Shown: positions 27,548 through 36,965 of the stretch, one piece after another
How the letters are laid out: the number at the start of each line of letters is the position of its first letter
Numbering within the stretch: position 1 is the first letter of the stretch
DNA from: Streptomyces sp. HPF1205
GTDB lineage: Bacteria > Actinomycetota > Actinomycetes > Streptomycetales > Streptomycetaceae
Direction: 5' to 3'
Assembly (NCBI RefSeq): GCF_020400825.1
Contig: NZ_JAINVH010000008.1
Coordinates: forward strand, 205,560-269,559
Length of the DNA: 64,000 bases
Notes under the pieces: model-generated
What the model was told of the DNA's origin: nothing
Databases searched by the model: none
What the model saw: only the letters and a program-made list of their open reading frames with translations
Translations under genes and position numbers: made by a program

Positions 27548-27553
27548 GGCGGC

Positions 27554-28054
27554 ATGTCCTTCCTCCGCCGGCGCAACGCGGCCACTCCCACCGGTCCGGA
27601 CTTCGACGTCCTCGCCATGGACCCGGGGGACTGGCCCGGGGATCTGGGGGCCGGGCTGCTGCCCGGGCCCGACGGGACGTGCCAGGGCATCTACCTGCGG
27701 TACGACCTGTTCGGCGGGCGCGGACCCGCGATGCTGATCGGGAACCTGCCGGCCGGGTCGCCCGCCAGGGAACTGGACGAGGGACAGGTCCCGTTCGAGG
27801 TGGCGCAACTGCTGGCCGCGCTGGGCAACGACGAGCCCGCGGAGGTCACCGGGGTCGAGGACACCCCGGTGATGCACGGCGACAGCCTGCTGATCGTCCG
27901 CCGGATCAAGATCTCCGAGTCGCGGATCGCCTGCGCGCAGTTCGACCGCAGCGACGGTGTCCAGGTCACCATCGCCACCTGGGACCGGCCGATCACCGAC
28001 GACCTGTACCAACTGCTCAAGCCGCTGCCCGCGCAGATGTTCCAGGCCGGCTGA
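27554..28054 (+). CDS. Conserved-looking protein of unknown function
   Basis: A 166-residue soluble alpha/beta protein with no signal peptide or membrane helix. The N-terminus MSFLRRRNAA is basic. The body alternates predicted strands and acidic loops (DFDVLAMDPGDWPGDL, GIYLRYDLFGG, SLLIVRRIKISES), and it ends DDLYQLLKPLPAQMFQ. I do not recognise a family or catalytic motif. The leaderless promoter and the terminator after it make it a single-gene unit. Confidence 0.75.
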   Translation: MSFLRRRNAATPTGPDFDVLAMDPGDWPGDLGAGLLPGPDGTCQGIYLRYDLFGGRGPAMLIGNLPAGSPARELDEGQVPFEVAQLLAALGNDEPAEVTGVEDTPVMHGDSLLIVRRIKISESRIACAQFDRSDGVQVTIATWDRPITDDLYQLLKPLPAQMFQAG

Positions 28055-28078
28055 GCCGCCGGCCCCGGTCGACGCGAC

Positions 28079-28112
28079 GGGGGCGCCGCCGGACCTGTCC
28101 GGCGGCGCCCCC
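28079..28112. terminator. Bidirectional hairpin terminator
   Basis: A perfect 15-bp stem (28079-28093 with 28098-28112), CCTG loop, between the unknown protein gene and the convergent amidase gene. Confidence 0.8.
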
Positions 28113-28129
28113 GCACGCGTAGGGCGGCC

Positions 28130-30139
28130 TCAGCGCGGCGCGCCCACCACCGAGGGCAGCACGTCCACGTCGTCGGCCTTGACCCACTCGACGCGGTGGC
28201 CGAGCTGGATCTCGTAGTAGAGCTGCTTGCCGCGCACCACCGTGTGGCTCGCGGTGTCGAAGGTCACCGAGTAGTAGTACTCGCCGCGCACCGCGTTGCC
28301 GACCACGTACCGCTGGCCCGCGAGCACCTGGTACGGCATCGCGTAGACGCCCTGGACGGGCACGCCGGCGGGGTAGGCGGACGCCTCGGGATAGGCGCGG
28401 CCGTAGACCGGGATGCTCGCCAGGCCCGCCTTCGGGGTGACGACGAGGGCCACGGAGTCGACGGCGGTCGGGTGCGCGGCCGGGTTGCGGAACCACGCCT
28501 TCTGGCCGAGGTACCAGATCGCGGTCCAGTCCCCCTGCCGGTCCGCGACCGCGAACTGCTGCCCGGTCGAGGCCCGCGCGCCCACGTCGTTGACCCCCGT
28601 GGTGCTCGCGCCCGTCGCGCCGTGCAGACCCACGTCCTTGACCAGCGGCGCGTCCGTGCTGGGCGCCGAGTACAGCCGGACCGCCTCCGAGCCGTGCGCC
28701 GGGCAGGTGTCACCGGCCTTGACGCAGCCGGTGTAGAGCGGCTGGTTGGTCGCGTAGTCCGGGTCGATGGTCACCACGCCGCCCCACGGCCCCGCGGTGG
28801 GGCGGATCGGGGCGCCGAGCAGCTCCATGTAGTGCGCCCAGTCCCAGTAGGGCCCCGGGTCGGTGTGCATGCCCGGGATGTACGAGGCGGTCGGCCCCGG
28901 CACGTTGTCGTGGCCCAGGATGTGCTGCCGGTCCAGCGGGATGCCGTACTTCGCGGCCAGGTACCGCACCAGACGGGCGGACGAGCGGTACATCGCCTCG
29001 GTGTACCAGGTGCCGGGATCGACCAGGAAGCCCTCGTGCTCGATGCCGATCGACTTGGTGTTGACGTACCAGTTGCCCGCGTGCCAGCCGACGTCCTTGG
29101 CCGGCAGGTGCTGGGCGACGTGCCCGTCGGAGGAGCGGATGGTGTAGTGCCAGGCCAGGTACGTGGGGTCCTGGACCAGCTGCATGGCCGTGTCCCAGTA
29201 GCCCTCGGTGTCGTGGATGACGATCGTGTCGATCTTCTGGTCGGTGGGCCGGTTCGCCAGGTCGTGGTTGCCGTAGTCGCCGCCGCCGGTCTCCTGGTAC
29301 GGGGCCGGGACCCACTCGCAGCCCAGCCCCGGCGGGCACTGCGTGCCGGTGTCGTCGGCCCTGCGCAGGCCGATCCGGTCGGCCTGTCCGGCAGCCGGCT
29401 TCACGGAGGGCCGCGCGGCCAGCGACACCGTCTGGCCGGTGTCGGTGGTCCTGGTCTCCCCGGTGGCGAGGACGTCGAAGACGTCGTCGGCGAACGAGGC
29501 GGCCGTCGCGTGGTCGTCGGCGCCGGAGTAACGGGCGACCGCCGCGTACCAGTCGGCCGGGTCCCCGCCGAGCGGCTCCCCGAGCTGCCGCTGGGCGTCG
29601 GCCAGCAGGGCCGCGCCGCCCGCCACATTGGCCGCGGGATCCTCCCGCAGCGCCTCGGCCGGCAGCCCGGTCAGGGCGGCCGCCTTGTCCAGCGTGGTCA
29701 GGCCGGCCGGCAGCGCCGCGAGGTCGGGCGCCCTTACGGTCGCCGCGGTGACGAGCGGACGGGAGGCGTCGCCGCGCCCGTCGTCACCGCCGTCGCCCAC
29801 CGCTTGCCGCGGGAAGTCCGCCAGCGCGGTGCGGGCGTCGGTCAGGTGCATCGGTCCGTAGCCGCCCGTGACGCTGGGCAGGCCCTGGTGGGTGTCCCAG
29901 CGGGACTCCGCGTAGGACACGCCGAGCAGCACGCTCTGCGGCACCCGGTACTCGGCGGCGGCGGCCGCGAACGCCCGCTGCAGGGGTCCGGCGCCCTGCC
30001 CTGCCTGGTCCGGGCCCGGCTCGGCCGCGTGCGCCGTGCCGAAGACCGGCAGCAGGGCGGCCGCCGCGGCGGCGGCCGTGAACGTACGCAGGGTGCGCCG
30101 GCCGCGGGGTCCGCCGGTCGGGGGAGCGGTTCCTTGCAC
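28130..30139 (-). CDS. Secreted N-acetylmuramoyl-L-alanine amidase with extra N-terminal domain
   Basis: 669 residues from GTG 30139, chosen because GGAGG lies 5 nt upstream; ATG 30151 is the alternative. A signal peptide ([17 protein letters not shown], cut after AHA near residue 38) is followed by a lysozyme/transglycosylase-like helical segment ([20 protein letters not shown]). A central Amidase_2 domain follows, with zinc-ligand histidines in IVIHDTEG and in the [11 protein letters not shown] region. A C-terminal SH3-like beta region binds wall. It cleaves the amide between muramic acid and the stem peptide. The neighbours are unrelated, so it is probably monocistronic. Confidence 0.88.
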   Translation of the reverse strand: MQGTAPPTGGPRGRRTLRTFTAAAAAAALLPVFGTAHAAEPGPDQAGQGAGPLQRAFAAAAAEYRVPQSVLLGVSYAESRWDTHQGLPSVTGGYGPMHLTDARTALADFPRQAVGDGGDDGRGDASRPLVTAATVRAPDLAALPAGLTTLDKAAALTGLPAEALREDPAANVAGGAALLADAQRQLGEPLGGDPADWYAAVARYSGADDHATAASFADDVFDVLATGETRTTDTGQTVSLAARPSVKPAAGQADRIGLRRADDTGTQCPPGLGCEWVPAPYQETGGGDYGNHDLANRPTDQKIDTIVIHDTEGYWDTAMQLVQDPTYLAWHYTIRSSDGHVAQHLPAKDVGWHAGNWYVNTKSIGIEHEGFLVDPGTWYTEAMYRSSARLVRYLAAKYGIPLDRQHILGHDNVPGPTASYIPGMHTDPGPYWDWAHYMELLGAPIRPTAGPWGGVVTIDPDYATNQPLYTGCVKAGDTCPAHGSEAVRLYSAPSTDAPLVKDVGLHGATGASTTGVNDVGARASTGQQFAVADRQGDWTAIWYLGQKAWFRNPAAHPTAVDSVALVVTPKAGLASIPVYGRAYPEASAYPAGVPVQGVYAMPYQVLAGQRYVVGNAVRGEYYYSVTFDTASHTVVRGKQLYYEIQLGHRVEWVKADDVDVLPSVVGAPR

Positions 30140-30175
30140 AGCCACCTCCATGGGTGCCGGTTGCTTGGCTCCACA

Positions 30176-30204
30176 GAGGTATCGGCTGTCGGACGGCCCG
30201 TCAA
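30176..30204 (-). promoter_or_regulatory. Housekeeping-type promoter of the amidase gene
   Basis: On the minus strand the -35 TTGACG (plus 30199-30204) is separated by exactly 17 nt from TACCTC (30176-30181). This is one of the best -35/-10 pairs in the window. The leader would be about 30 nt. Confidence 0.6.
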
Positions 30205-30330
30205 CCATCCTTGTACGGGGGTGTCTTCGCACGTCAGCGCGTATGCGTCGGCCATTCGGGGTACTTTCCCGCGGCCGGCGCGCGGACCTGCTTCGCGTCA
30301 GTGGTCTGGACCTGTGGGACGTGTGGGGCG

Positions 30331-30370
30331 GTGATCCCTGTCCCCGGTCGGTGATCCCTGTCCCCGGGCG
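30331..30370. repeat. 20-bp tandem duplication
   Basis: Two adjacent 20-bp copies beginning GTGATCCCTGTCCCCGG, differing at one base, in the 330-bp gap between the APH-like gene and the amidase promoter. Nothing else was recognised in the rest of that gap. Confidence 0.7.
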
Positions 30371-30469
30371 GCGGTCCGTCCCGGGCGGCGGTCCTGTCCG
30401 CGGCCCGGCGCCGCGGCACGGCTGTCCGCGACGGAGGGCGGGCCGGCCCCCGTGCCGGCCGGGCCGCGC

Positions 30470-31549
30470 TCAGCGCGTGCCGACCGCCGCCCGGACCGCC
30501 CTGCGGGCCAGCCCGCAGTCGTCGTGCAGCCGGCGCAGCAGCAGCCGCTGCTCCTCGCCCGCCTCGACCGCTCCCGGCGGCACCGGGCCCGGCGCCTGCA
30601 TGGTGCGCTGCACCGCCGTCTCGTACGTGCGGATCTCCCGGGTGAGCACCAGCATCAGGTTGACCAGGAAGGAGTCCCGTGCGTCCGGGCCCGCCGCCTG
30701 GGCCTGCTGGCTGATCTGCCGCCGGGCCGCCGGGTCGTCGCCCAGCACCGACCACAGCACGGCCAGGTCGTACCCGGGCAGGTACCAGCCCGCGTGCTCC
30801 CAGTCGACCAGCGAGGGGCCGGCGGGGGACAGCAGCACGTTGGACAGCAGGGCGTCGCCGTGGCAGAACTGCCCCTGCGTGTGCGCCAGTCCGTGCAGCA
30901 GCTTGTGCAGGTCGCCCAGGTCACGGTCGGTGAGCAGCCCCAGCTCGTGGTAACGGCCGATCCGCGCGGGGTAGTCGACGGGCGCGTCGAACGAACCCGA
31001 CGGCGGCCGCCACATGTTCACCCTGGAGTACACCGACAGCGCGGCCCGCACGTCGCCCCTGGTCGGCGCCTGCGCCGGGTGGCGCTGCGGGCTGACCACC
31101 CGGCCGGGCATCCGCTCCAGCACCAGCACGCAGGAGTCCGGATCGGCGGCGATCAGCCGCGGCACCCGCACCGGCGGGCGGTGGCGCACGAAGGTGCGGT
31201 AGGCCGCTATTTCCTGGCGGAAACGTTCCACCCACGCGGGCGAGTGGTCGAGCAGGCACTTGGCGACCGCCGGGGCGCGCCCGGAGGTCCCGATCAGCAG
31301 CGCCGTACGGCCGCCGCGGCGCAGCAGTTGCACGGGCGTGAACTCGGGACAGATGCGCTGCACGGCGGCGACGGCGGTGCGGAGCTGGGGGCCTTGCGGG
31401 CCGGTCAAGTCGATTCTCCCGCTGAGCGGATGGGCGGCGCCCGCCGGCCCGCGCCGGACGGCGGCCGGCCGCGGGCGCGGCGCCTGGCCCACGGCGGCAG
31501 GGTGCGCGGGCCGGGGCGGAGCGGACACGGAGGTGGATGCCGAAATCAT
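30470..31549 (-). CDS. Aminoglycoside phosphotransferase (APH)-like kinase
   Basis: A 359-residue protein of the APH/choline kinase superfamily. The catalytic loop is [11 protein letters not shown] (His230-Gly-Asp232), and LVDWEHAGW provides the metal-binding aspartate. The conserved lysine is in APAVAKCLL. Many actinobacterial members act on small metabolites, not antibiotics, so resistance should not be assumed. Start ATG 31549 precedes an unstructured 40-residue Pro/Arg-rich N-terminus. It is divergent from the NsdA-like regulator, with phased direct repeats between them. Confidence 0.82.
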   Translation of the reverse strand: MISASTSVSAPPRPAHPAAVGQAPRPRPAAVRRGPAGAAHPLSGRIDLTGPQGPQLRTAVAAVQRICPEFTPVQLLRRGGRTALLIGTSGRAPAVAKCLLDHSPAWVERFRQEIAAYRTFVRHRPPVRVPRLIAADPDSCVLVLERMPGRVVSPQRHPAQAPTRGDVRAALSVYSRVNMWRPPSGSFDAPVDYPARIGRYHELGLLTDRDLGDLHKLLHGLAHTQGQFCHGDALLSNVLLSPAGPSLVDWEHAGWYLPGYDLAVLWSVLGDDPAARRQISQQAQAAGPDARDSFLVNLMLVLTREIRTYETAVQRTMQAPGPVPPGAVEAGEEQRLLLRRLHDDCGLARRAVRAAVGTR

Positions 31550-31628
31550 GGGAAGAAGCAGATCCCTTCGTGTGCCGACGAGTTCGGGGCGCCGCCCCGG
31601 CCCGCGCACCGCACCCTGGGGAATGCGG

Positions 31629-31714
31629 TGGCGAGCGGGGTGGCGCGTTCCTACCTGACACCCGGGCGCGGGTGGCAGACCATCTGGCGGACCCTGGCGA
31701 ACCATGGCGAATAC
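31629..31714. repeat. Phased TGGC-containing direct repeats in a divergent promoter region
   Basis: TGGC begins at 31629, 31641, 31673, 31685, 31695 and 31705. The last four copies share the longer form TGGCRRAYC at 10-12 bp intervals, about one helical turn. They sit between the APH-like gene (start 31549) and the NsdA-like gene (start 31774). Such an array suits cooperative binding on one face of DNA. Confidence 0.5.
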
Positions 31715-31738
31715 TCGCGGGGCGATTGTCGGCGGGAT

Positions 31739-31744
31739 TACTGT
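31739..31744 (+). promoter_or_regulatory. -10 hexamer of the NsdA-like gene
   Basis: TACTGT lies 29 nt before the GTG at 31774, just downstream of the TGGC repeats. No convincing -35 is present. Confidence 0.4.
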
Positions 31745-31773
31745 CGACGGAGCCGAGGAACCTGGGGGCTTGA

Positions 31774-33252
31774 GTGGGCAGCGCAGCCAACACCCGACTC
31801 GCGGACCTGTTCGGCCTCACCGGCTGGTCCAAAGGAGAACTCGCGCGGCTGGTCAACCGGCAGGCGGCGGCCATGGGCCATCCGCAGTTGGCGACCGACA
31901 CCTCGCGGGTCCGCCGCTGGATCGACACCGGTGAGACGCCGCGCGAACCCGTGCCGAAGGTGCTTGCCGCGCTGTTCACCGAGCGTCTCGGCCGTGTCGT
32001 GACCATCGAGGACCTCGGGTTCGACCGGCGCCGGCAGACGGGGAAGAGACAGGCCGGGGACGGCCTGCCGTGGCCACCGGAGCGAACCGCCGCGGTCCTC
32101 ACCGAATTCACGGGAATGGACCTCATGCTCAACCGACGCGGTCTGGTGGGCGCGGGCGCCGCGCTCGCCTCCGGTTCCGTTATCAGTTCCGTCATGTACG
32201 ACTGGCTGCACTCCGACCCGGCCCTCGCGGCCGACGCGCCGGTCCTCGACGATCCGCTGCACGCCGATCCCGCCGCCTACGACCGCTACGAGGCGGCCCC
32301 GATCGGCTCCCAGGAGATCGAGTCCCTGGAGCACTCGGTGGAGGTGTTCCGGGCCTGGGACGCCTCCCGCGGCGGGGGCCTGCAGCGCAAGGCGGTGGTC
32401 GGCCAGCTCAACGAAGTGGGCGGCATGCTCTCCTACCGGCATCCGGCCCACCTGCAGCGAAGGCTGTGGGGGGTGGCCGCCAACCTGGCGGTGCTGGCCG
32501 GATGGATGTCCCACGACGTGGGCCTGGAGCCCACCGCCCAGAAGTACTTCCTGATCGCCGCGCACGCCGCCCGCGAGGGCGGGGACCGGCCGCGGGCCGG
32601 CGAGGCGCTGTCCAGGGCGGCCCGTCAGATGGTCCACCTGGGCCGCCCCGACGAGGCCCTCGACCTGATGACGCTGGCCAAGTCCGGCTCGGGGGAGGCC
32701 ACGCTGCCCCGCACCCGGGCCATGCTGCTCACCGTCGAGGCCTGGGCGCAGGCGTCGATGGGCCACGGCCAGGCGATGCGGCGGACCCTCGGCGAGGCCG
32801 AGGAGCTGTTCGTGTCCGACAAGGGCGACGTGGCGCCGCCCAGTTGGATGCAGAGCTTCGACGAGGCCGACCTGCACGGCATGCAGGCACTGGCGTACCG
32901 CACGCTCGCCGAGCACGACCCCTCGGCGGCTTCCCAGGCGCAGGTGCACGCCAAGCGGGCCATCACCCTGCGCACCGGGGGCCACGAGCGCTCGACGATC
33001 TTCGACTACCTGTCGCTGGCCTCGGCCTGCTTCATCGCCGACGACCCCGACCAGGCCGACCGCTACGCCCGGATGGCGCTGCTGACCATCGGCGAGACCT
33101 CCTCGCACCGCACCTGGGACCGGCTGCGGCAGATGTACCGGCTGACCGGCAGATTCTCCGACTACGGCACGGTGCGGGAGCTGCGGCAGGAGATCGACGC
33201 GGCGCTGCCCCGGCAGAAGCGGAAACCGGCCCGCGGGCGGATGAACGTGTGA
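31774..33252 (+). CDS. NsdA/NsdB-like XRE-type regulator with TPR-like region
   Basis: 492 residues. The N-terminal 90 residues form the HTH-like domain of the Nsd family: [19 protein letters not shown], then [25 protein letters not shown] long helical, TPR-like C-terminal region follows (about 170-480). NsdA and NsdB of S. coelicolor negatively affect sporulation and antibiotic production; that this protein does the same is inference. A hydrophobic stretch near residues 125-140 ([17 protein letters not shown]) resembles that of family members. Start GTG 31774 has a G-rich upstream sequence. Confidence 0.78.
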   Translation: MGSAANTRLADLFGLTGWSKGELARLVNRQAAAMGHPQLATDTSRVRRWIDTGETPREPVPKVLAALFTERLGRVVTIEDLGFDRRRQTGKRQAGDGLPWPPERTAAVLTEFTGMDLMLNRRGLVGAGAALASGSVISSVMYDWLHSDPALAADAPVLDDPLHADPAAYDRYEAAPIGSQEIESLEHSVEVFRAWDASRGGGLQRKAVVGQLNEVGGMLSYRHPAHLQRRLWGVAANLAVLAGWMSHDVGLEPTAQKYFLIAAHAAREGGDRPRAGEALSRAARQMVHLGRPDEALDLMTLAKSGSGEATLPRTRAMLLTVEAWAQASMGHGQAMRRTLGEAEELFVSDKGDVAPPSWMQSFDEADLHGMQALAYRTLAEHDPSAASQAQVHAKRAITLRTGGHERSTIFDYLSLASACFIADDPDQADRYARMALLTIGETSSHRTWDRLRQMYRLTGRFSDYGTVRELRQEIDAALPRQKRKPARGRMNV

Positions 33253-33376
33253 AAGCCGCGGCCCCGGCCACCGTTCGTCCCGCGGCACCCGGAATCCGGC
33301 GGCACCCGGAGCCGGCAGGGCACCGGGCACGACCCGGACCGTAGCCGTACCGCACCGACCCGTCCGCCCTGCGGGT

Positions 33377-34813
33377 TCAGGCGATGCGGGCGACCAGCAC
33401 GCAGGCGTCGTCCTCGCGCTCCGGGGAGCCGAACTCCTCGGCGAGCAGGCGCACGCAGTCCTGCGCGGAGCGGGCCCGGGCGAACCGCGGGGCCAGGGAC
33501 AGCAGCCGGTCGGCGCCGCCGTCCGGCGTCCGGCGCGGCACCAGCCCGTCGGTGTGCAGCAGCAGCAGGTCCCCCGCGGCAAGCTGCTCGTCGGCCTGCC
33601 CGTACTGGGCGCCCGAGGTCGCGCCGAGCAGAACGCCTTCCGGCGGGTCCAGGACGCGCCCCGCTCCGCCGCGGAACAGCAGCGGGGCGGGGTGCCCGGC
33701 CTGGGACCAGTGCAGGGTGCGGGTCCGCGGCTCGTACCGGCAGCACAGGGCGCTGCCGAGGGCGGGCTGCGGGGAGGTGTCGAGCAGTTCGTTGAGCCGG
33801 CCCATCAGCGGGCCGGGCTGGAGGCCGGCGACGGCCATGCCGCGCAGCGCGCCGAGCAGCATGGCCATCCCGGAGGTGGCGGCCACGCCGTGTCCGGTCA
33901 GGTCGCCGACCGTCAGTAAGGAGGAGCCGTCGGTCAGCTGCAGCGCGTCGTACCAGTCCCCGCCGATCAGCGCGCTGGTGGACGACGGAAGGTAGTGGGC
34001 CGCCAGGTCCAAGGTCGTGGGGCCCCCGTCCTGCGGGAACCGCAGGCTGCCGCGCCACGGGGGAAGCACGGCCTCCTGCAGTTCGACCGCCAGCCGGTGC
34101 TCGGTCCGCGCGATCCGCCGCCGGCGCTCCAGGGAGTCACGGGTCTCCCGGAGCGTCCGCTGGCTGCGGCGCAGATCACTGACGTCGCGCAGCACGGCCC
34201 ACATGGACTCCGTGCCGCCCTCGGCGCCCAGCACCGGCTCGCCCACCATGTGCACCGTGCGCACCGAGCCGTCCGCGCGCACGATGCGGAACTCACCGTC
34301 GATCGGCCGCCCGTCCACCAGGCAGCCGGTCACCATCTCGGTGAGCAGGTGCTGGTCCTCGGCGAACAGCCACGAGGGCAGCTCGTCCAGGGTCAGCGGA
34401 CCGTCCGCGGGGTCCCGGCCGAAGATCCGGTAGAGCTCGTCGGACCAGGTGACCGCGTCGGTCAGCAGGTCCCACTCCGCGCTGCCCGCCCGGCCCGGCA
34501 CGCTCACCGCGGCGGCGTCCGGCACCCGGGTCCGCGGCGGTGCGTCCGGCAGGAGGTCCTCCTCCGGGATGTCCGGGTCGAAGCCCTCCCTGAGCTGGCC
34601 CAGGTGGGCGCCCAGATCGTCCAGCTGGTGCACGGCCAGGTCGCACAGCGCCCGCTGCCAGCGCAACCGAGGGTCCTCGGCGACCGCGACACTGTCCCGG
34701 AGAACCGCGTCGACCCGGGTCCGAAGCTGCCGGGCCTGGGAGATCAGCGCATCCACGACACCGGGGTCCGGTGGCTGTGCCGCGGAGCGATCCGCGTGCG
34801 TTGGGGACGGCAT
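33377..34813 (-). CDS. PAS-domain PP2C (SpoIIE-type) protein phosphatase
   Basis: 478 residues. An N-terminal helical part is followed by a PAS fold (about 115-215: WSDELYRIFGRDP, then EFRIVRADGSVRTVHMVGEPV). A SpoIIE/PP2C phosphatase domain (about 240-478) follows, with metal-binding GGDWYDA (284-290) and GDLTGHG, and DGLV near the end. Such enzymes dephosphorylate anti-anti-sigma factors in stress and development signalling. Leu299 is encoded by TTA (plus 33917-33919), so translation should need bldA tRNA. ATG 34813 follows a GGAG ribosome binding site. Confidence 0.88.
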   Translation of the reverse strand: MPSPTHADRSAAQPPDPGVVDALISQARQLRTRVDAVLRDSVAVAEDPRLRWQRALCDLAVHQLDDLGAHLGQLREGFDPDIPEEDLLPDAPPRTRVPDAAAVSVPGRAGSAEWDLLTDAVTWSDELYRIFGRDPADGPLTLDELPSWLFAEDQHLLTEMVTGCLVDGRPIDGEFRIVRADGSVRTVHMVGEPVLGAEGGTESMWAVLRDVSDLRRSQRTLRETRDSLERRRRIARTEHRLAVELQEAVLPPWRGSLRFPQDGGPTTLDLAAHYLPSSTSALIGGDWYDALQLTDGSSLLTVGDLTGHGVAATSGMAMLLGALRGMAVAGLQPGPLMGRLNELLDTSPQPALGSALCCRYEPRTRTLHWSQAGHPAPLLFRGGAGRVLDPPEGVLLGATSGAQYGQADEQLAAGDLLLLHTDGLVPRRTPDGGADRLLSLAPRFARARSAQDCVRLLAEEFGSPEREDDACVLVARIA

Positions 34814-35252
34814 GACGCACTCCGAACGGGTCTGCCGGCAGGCGCTGTGACCACCGAGGCGGACGGAAGGACCGGTAACGACTGTTGCACAGTGAGCGAT
34901 GACCCGTAAGGGTTTCGGCGGGACCCGATCCGGTGGTGCTCGCGGCATATGCCAAATGCCTGACGGGAGCCCGGCCGGGCCCGCGCGCCCCGCCGGCCCG
35001 CCTCGGCCGTCCGGGTGAGCCGCGCGCGGCTCGCGCGCGGCTCACGTACCGGCCCGCGTACGGCTCGCGTACGACCCGTGCACGGCGCCCCGGAAGCGAC
35101 ATCCTGCCCCGGAATCGGTAGGCTTCGGCCGCCCGTCCCCACGTGCTCCGCGCTCCCGCCAGGTGTGAATCACCCGGCGGCCGGTAAGGATGCCGGGCAC
35201 CGGCAGCGGAAATCCCGTTGCCATGGAACCCCCCGCACCGGATGCTGACCTC
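34814..35252. promoter_or_regulatory. Divergent regulatory region, PP2C gene / HEAT-repeat gene
   Basis: 439 bp holding several structures. ACTGT-TGC-ACAGT is at 34881-34893 and ACCC-GTAA-GGGT at 34902-34913, both close to the PP2C start. A perfect 13-bp hairpin lies at 35015-35045. Spaced GTAC sites are at 35046, 35058 and 35069. TAGGCT at 35119-35124 is a likely -10 for the HEAT-repeat gene. Confidence 0.45.
35015..35045. repeat. Perfect 13-bp inverted repeat in a divergent promoter region
   Basis: Arms at 35015-35027 and 35033-35045 (GTGAGCCGCGCGC and its complement) flank a 5-nt loop. It lies upstream of both neighbouring genes, so it is not a normal terminator. Confidence 0.6.
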
Positions 35253-36680
35253 ATGTTCGACCCAGACATAGCGCCCAGTGGCACCCTTCTCGGCCTCCTC
35301 CAGAGGGGGCGCGGGGACGGGCCGCTGCACGCCCTGGCGGCGCCGCGGACCGAGGCCCTCGCCGCCCTGGAGCAGTGCGTGCTGCGCGACCCGCGGCTCG
35401 ACTGGCGGGTGGAGTCGCGCTCCTTGTACTACGCACGCCTGTACTCGGACCTGGAGGGCCCGCTCGACGGGATCGAACAGCACCTCTTCCATCCCGACGA
35501 CCTGCTCGTCCCCGACGAGCACCGCTGCGGCCTCGCCCTCTCCGTCCTGGGCCACCTCGCCGGATACGGCCGCCGTGACGCGCTGCACCTGCTGCGGCGC
35601 TACGCCGCCACCGGCGGCTGCTGGGAATGGGCCCTGGACGAACTCGCGGTGCGCGACGACGAGGCCGGACTGCGCGCGCTCGGCCCCGCGGTCGTGGCCC
35701 GCTTCCCGGCCGGCCCCGAGGGCGAGGCAGCATTGGCCGCCGCCGTCCGGGAGGCATACGAACCGCGTCCCTGGCAGCTGTGGGCCGAGGACACCTCCCA
35801 CCCCGCGACCGCCGAGCGTGTGCGCAAAGCCGTCGAGCGGGTCTCCTTCGACCGGTGGCAGCGTCAACTGCGGCCCGCGGGGCCGACCCCCGGCTGGAGC
35901 GTCCAGGCCGTGCTCGACTGGGCCCAGGACGGACTGGCCGGCTATCCGGCCACCGAGCGCGACCAGCCCGCCGCCCGCTGCCTGCACGCCGTGGCCGGTG
36001 CCGAGGACCGCCCCGCGCTGCTGGACGCCGCCCGCGGCGGGCCGTCCGCCGCGCGCGCCGCCGCGCTGCGCCACCTGATCGACCGCCGGGACCCCGACCG
36101 CTTCGACCTGATCGAGACCGCGGCCGTCGCCGACGACGCCCGGGTGGTCCGCGCGGCCCTGGAGTCCTTCGAACGCCTGCGGGACGACGAGGCGATGGCC
36201 CGCGCCCGCGCCTGGGCCGTGCGCACCGATCCGCTCGGCTCCGCCGCCGCCCGCATCCTCGCCAGACGCGGCGGCCCGCAGGACGCCGCCCCCGTACTGG
36301 CCGCGCTGCGGCGCACCGTGCAGAGCGGCGGCGCCGACGCCGAGGGCCTGGACGCCCTCGTGGAGGGCGTCGGACGGCTCGCCGAGTGCCGGGCCGCACC
36401 CGTGCTGCGCCACCTCTACCGCGAGACGGCGTCCTCGCAACTGCGCGGCATCGCGGCCAGAGCGCTGGCCGACGCCGATCCCGGGTTCGCGGCCGGGTTC
36501 GCCGTCGAGTGCCTGTGGGACTGCGAGGAGGCGACCAGGGAGCTGGCCGCCCACCGGGCCGCCTCCGGGGACGTGCGGGTCCTCACGCAGCTGCGCCGGC
36601 TGGCGGCGGATCCGGCGGAGGAGGCCGAGGTGCAGACCGCGGTGCGCGGGCGGCTCAGCTCAGGCGGCGCGGGACGGTGA
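35253..36680 (+). CDS. HEAT-repeat-like protein of unknown function
   Basis: A 475-residue all-helical protein. Repeated Ala/Leu/Arg-rich helical pairs such as ARAAALRHLIDRRDPD, VVRAALESFERLRDDEA and AAPVLRHLYRETASSQLRG fit HEAT or armadillo-type repeats. The N-terminus MFDPDIAPSGTLLGLLQRGRG is distinctive and, from memory, common to Streptomyces homologues; this is why ATG 35253 is preferred over 35223. No catalytic motif, signal or membrane segment is visible. A protein-interaction scaffold is likely, but the partner is unknown. A 10-bp hairpin follows the stop. Confidence 0.8.
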   Translation: MFDPDIAPSGTLLGLLQRGRGDGPLHALAAPRTEALAALEQCVLRDPRLDWRVESRSLYYARLYSDLEGPLDGIEQHLFHPDDLLVPDEHRCGLALSVLGHLAGYGRRDALHLLRRYAATGGCWEWALDELAVRDDEAGLRALGPAVVARFPAGPEGEAALAAAVREAYEPRPWQLWAEDTSHPATAERVRKAVERVSFDRWQRQLRPAGPTPGWSVQAVLDWAQDGLAGYPATERDQPAARCLHAVAGAEDRPALLDAARGGPSAARAAALRHLIDRRDPDRFDLIETAAVADDARVVRAALESFERLRDDEAMARARAWAVRTDPLGSAAARILARRGGPQDAAPVLAALRRTVQSGGADAEGLDALVEGVGRLAECRAAPVLRHLYRETASSQLRGIAARALADADPGFAAGFAVECLWDCEEATRELAAHRAASGDVRVLTQLRRLAADPAEEAEVQTAVRGRLSSGGAGR

Positions 36681-36684
36681 GACA

Positions 36685-36708
36685 GGGGTTCGGCGCCCGC
36701 CGAACCCC
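36685..36708 (+). terminator. Hairpin terminator after the HEAT-repeat gene
   Basis: A perfect 10-bp stem GGGGTTCGGC / GCCGAACCCC with a GCCC loop, starting 5 nt after the stop. The rest of the gap, to 36965, holds no gene I can support. Confidence 0.75.
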
Positions 36709-36965
36709 AGGTGAGCCGCGTGTCCCCACGCTCATGGGGCGTTCCCCTCGGGGAGAGATCCACGTGGCCCCGGCAACGTCCGGCCCGGCGACAACCACGG
36801 TATGCGTGTCGTCATCGTCACCGGGGCCTCGCCGAACGCCCGGACCGTACGCGGGTGGTGGACGCGGCCTGGTGCTGCGCGCGTTCGCGGCACGTGGCCG
36901 GCACGCGACTGGAGGCCGTCCTGCGGCACCGGCCGCACCTGGCCTCCGTCGTGGCCGGCGGCCGC

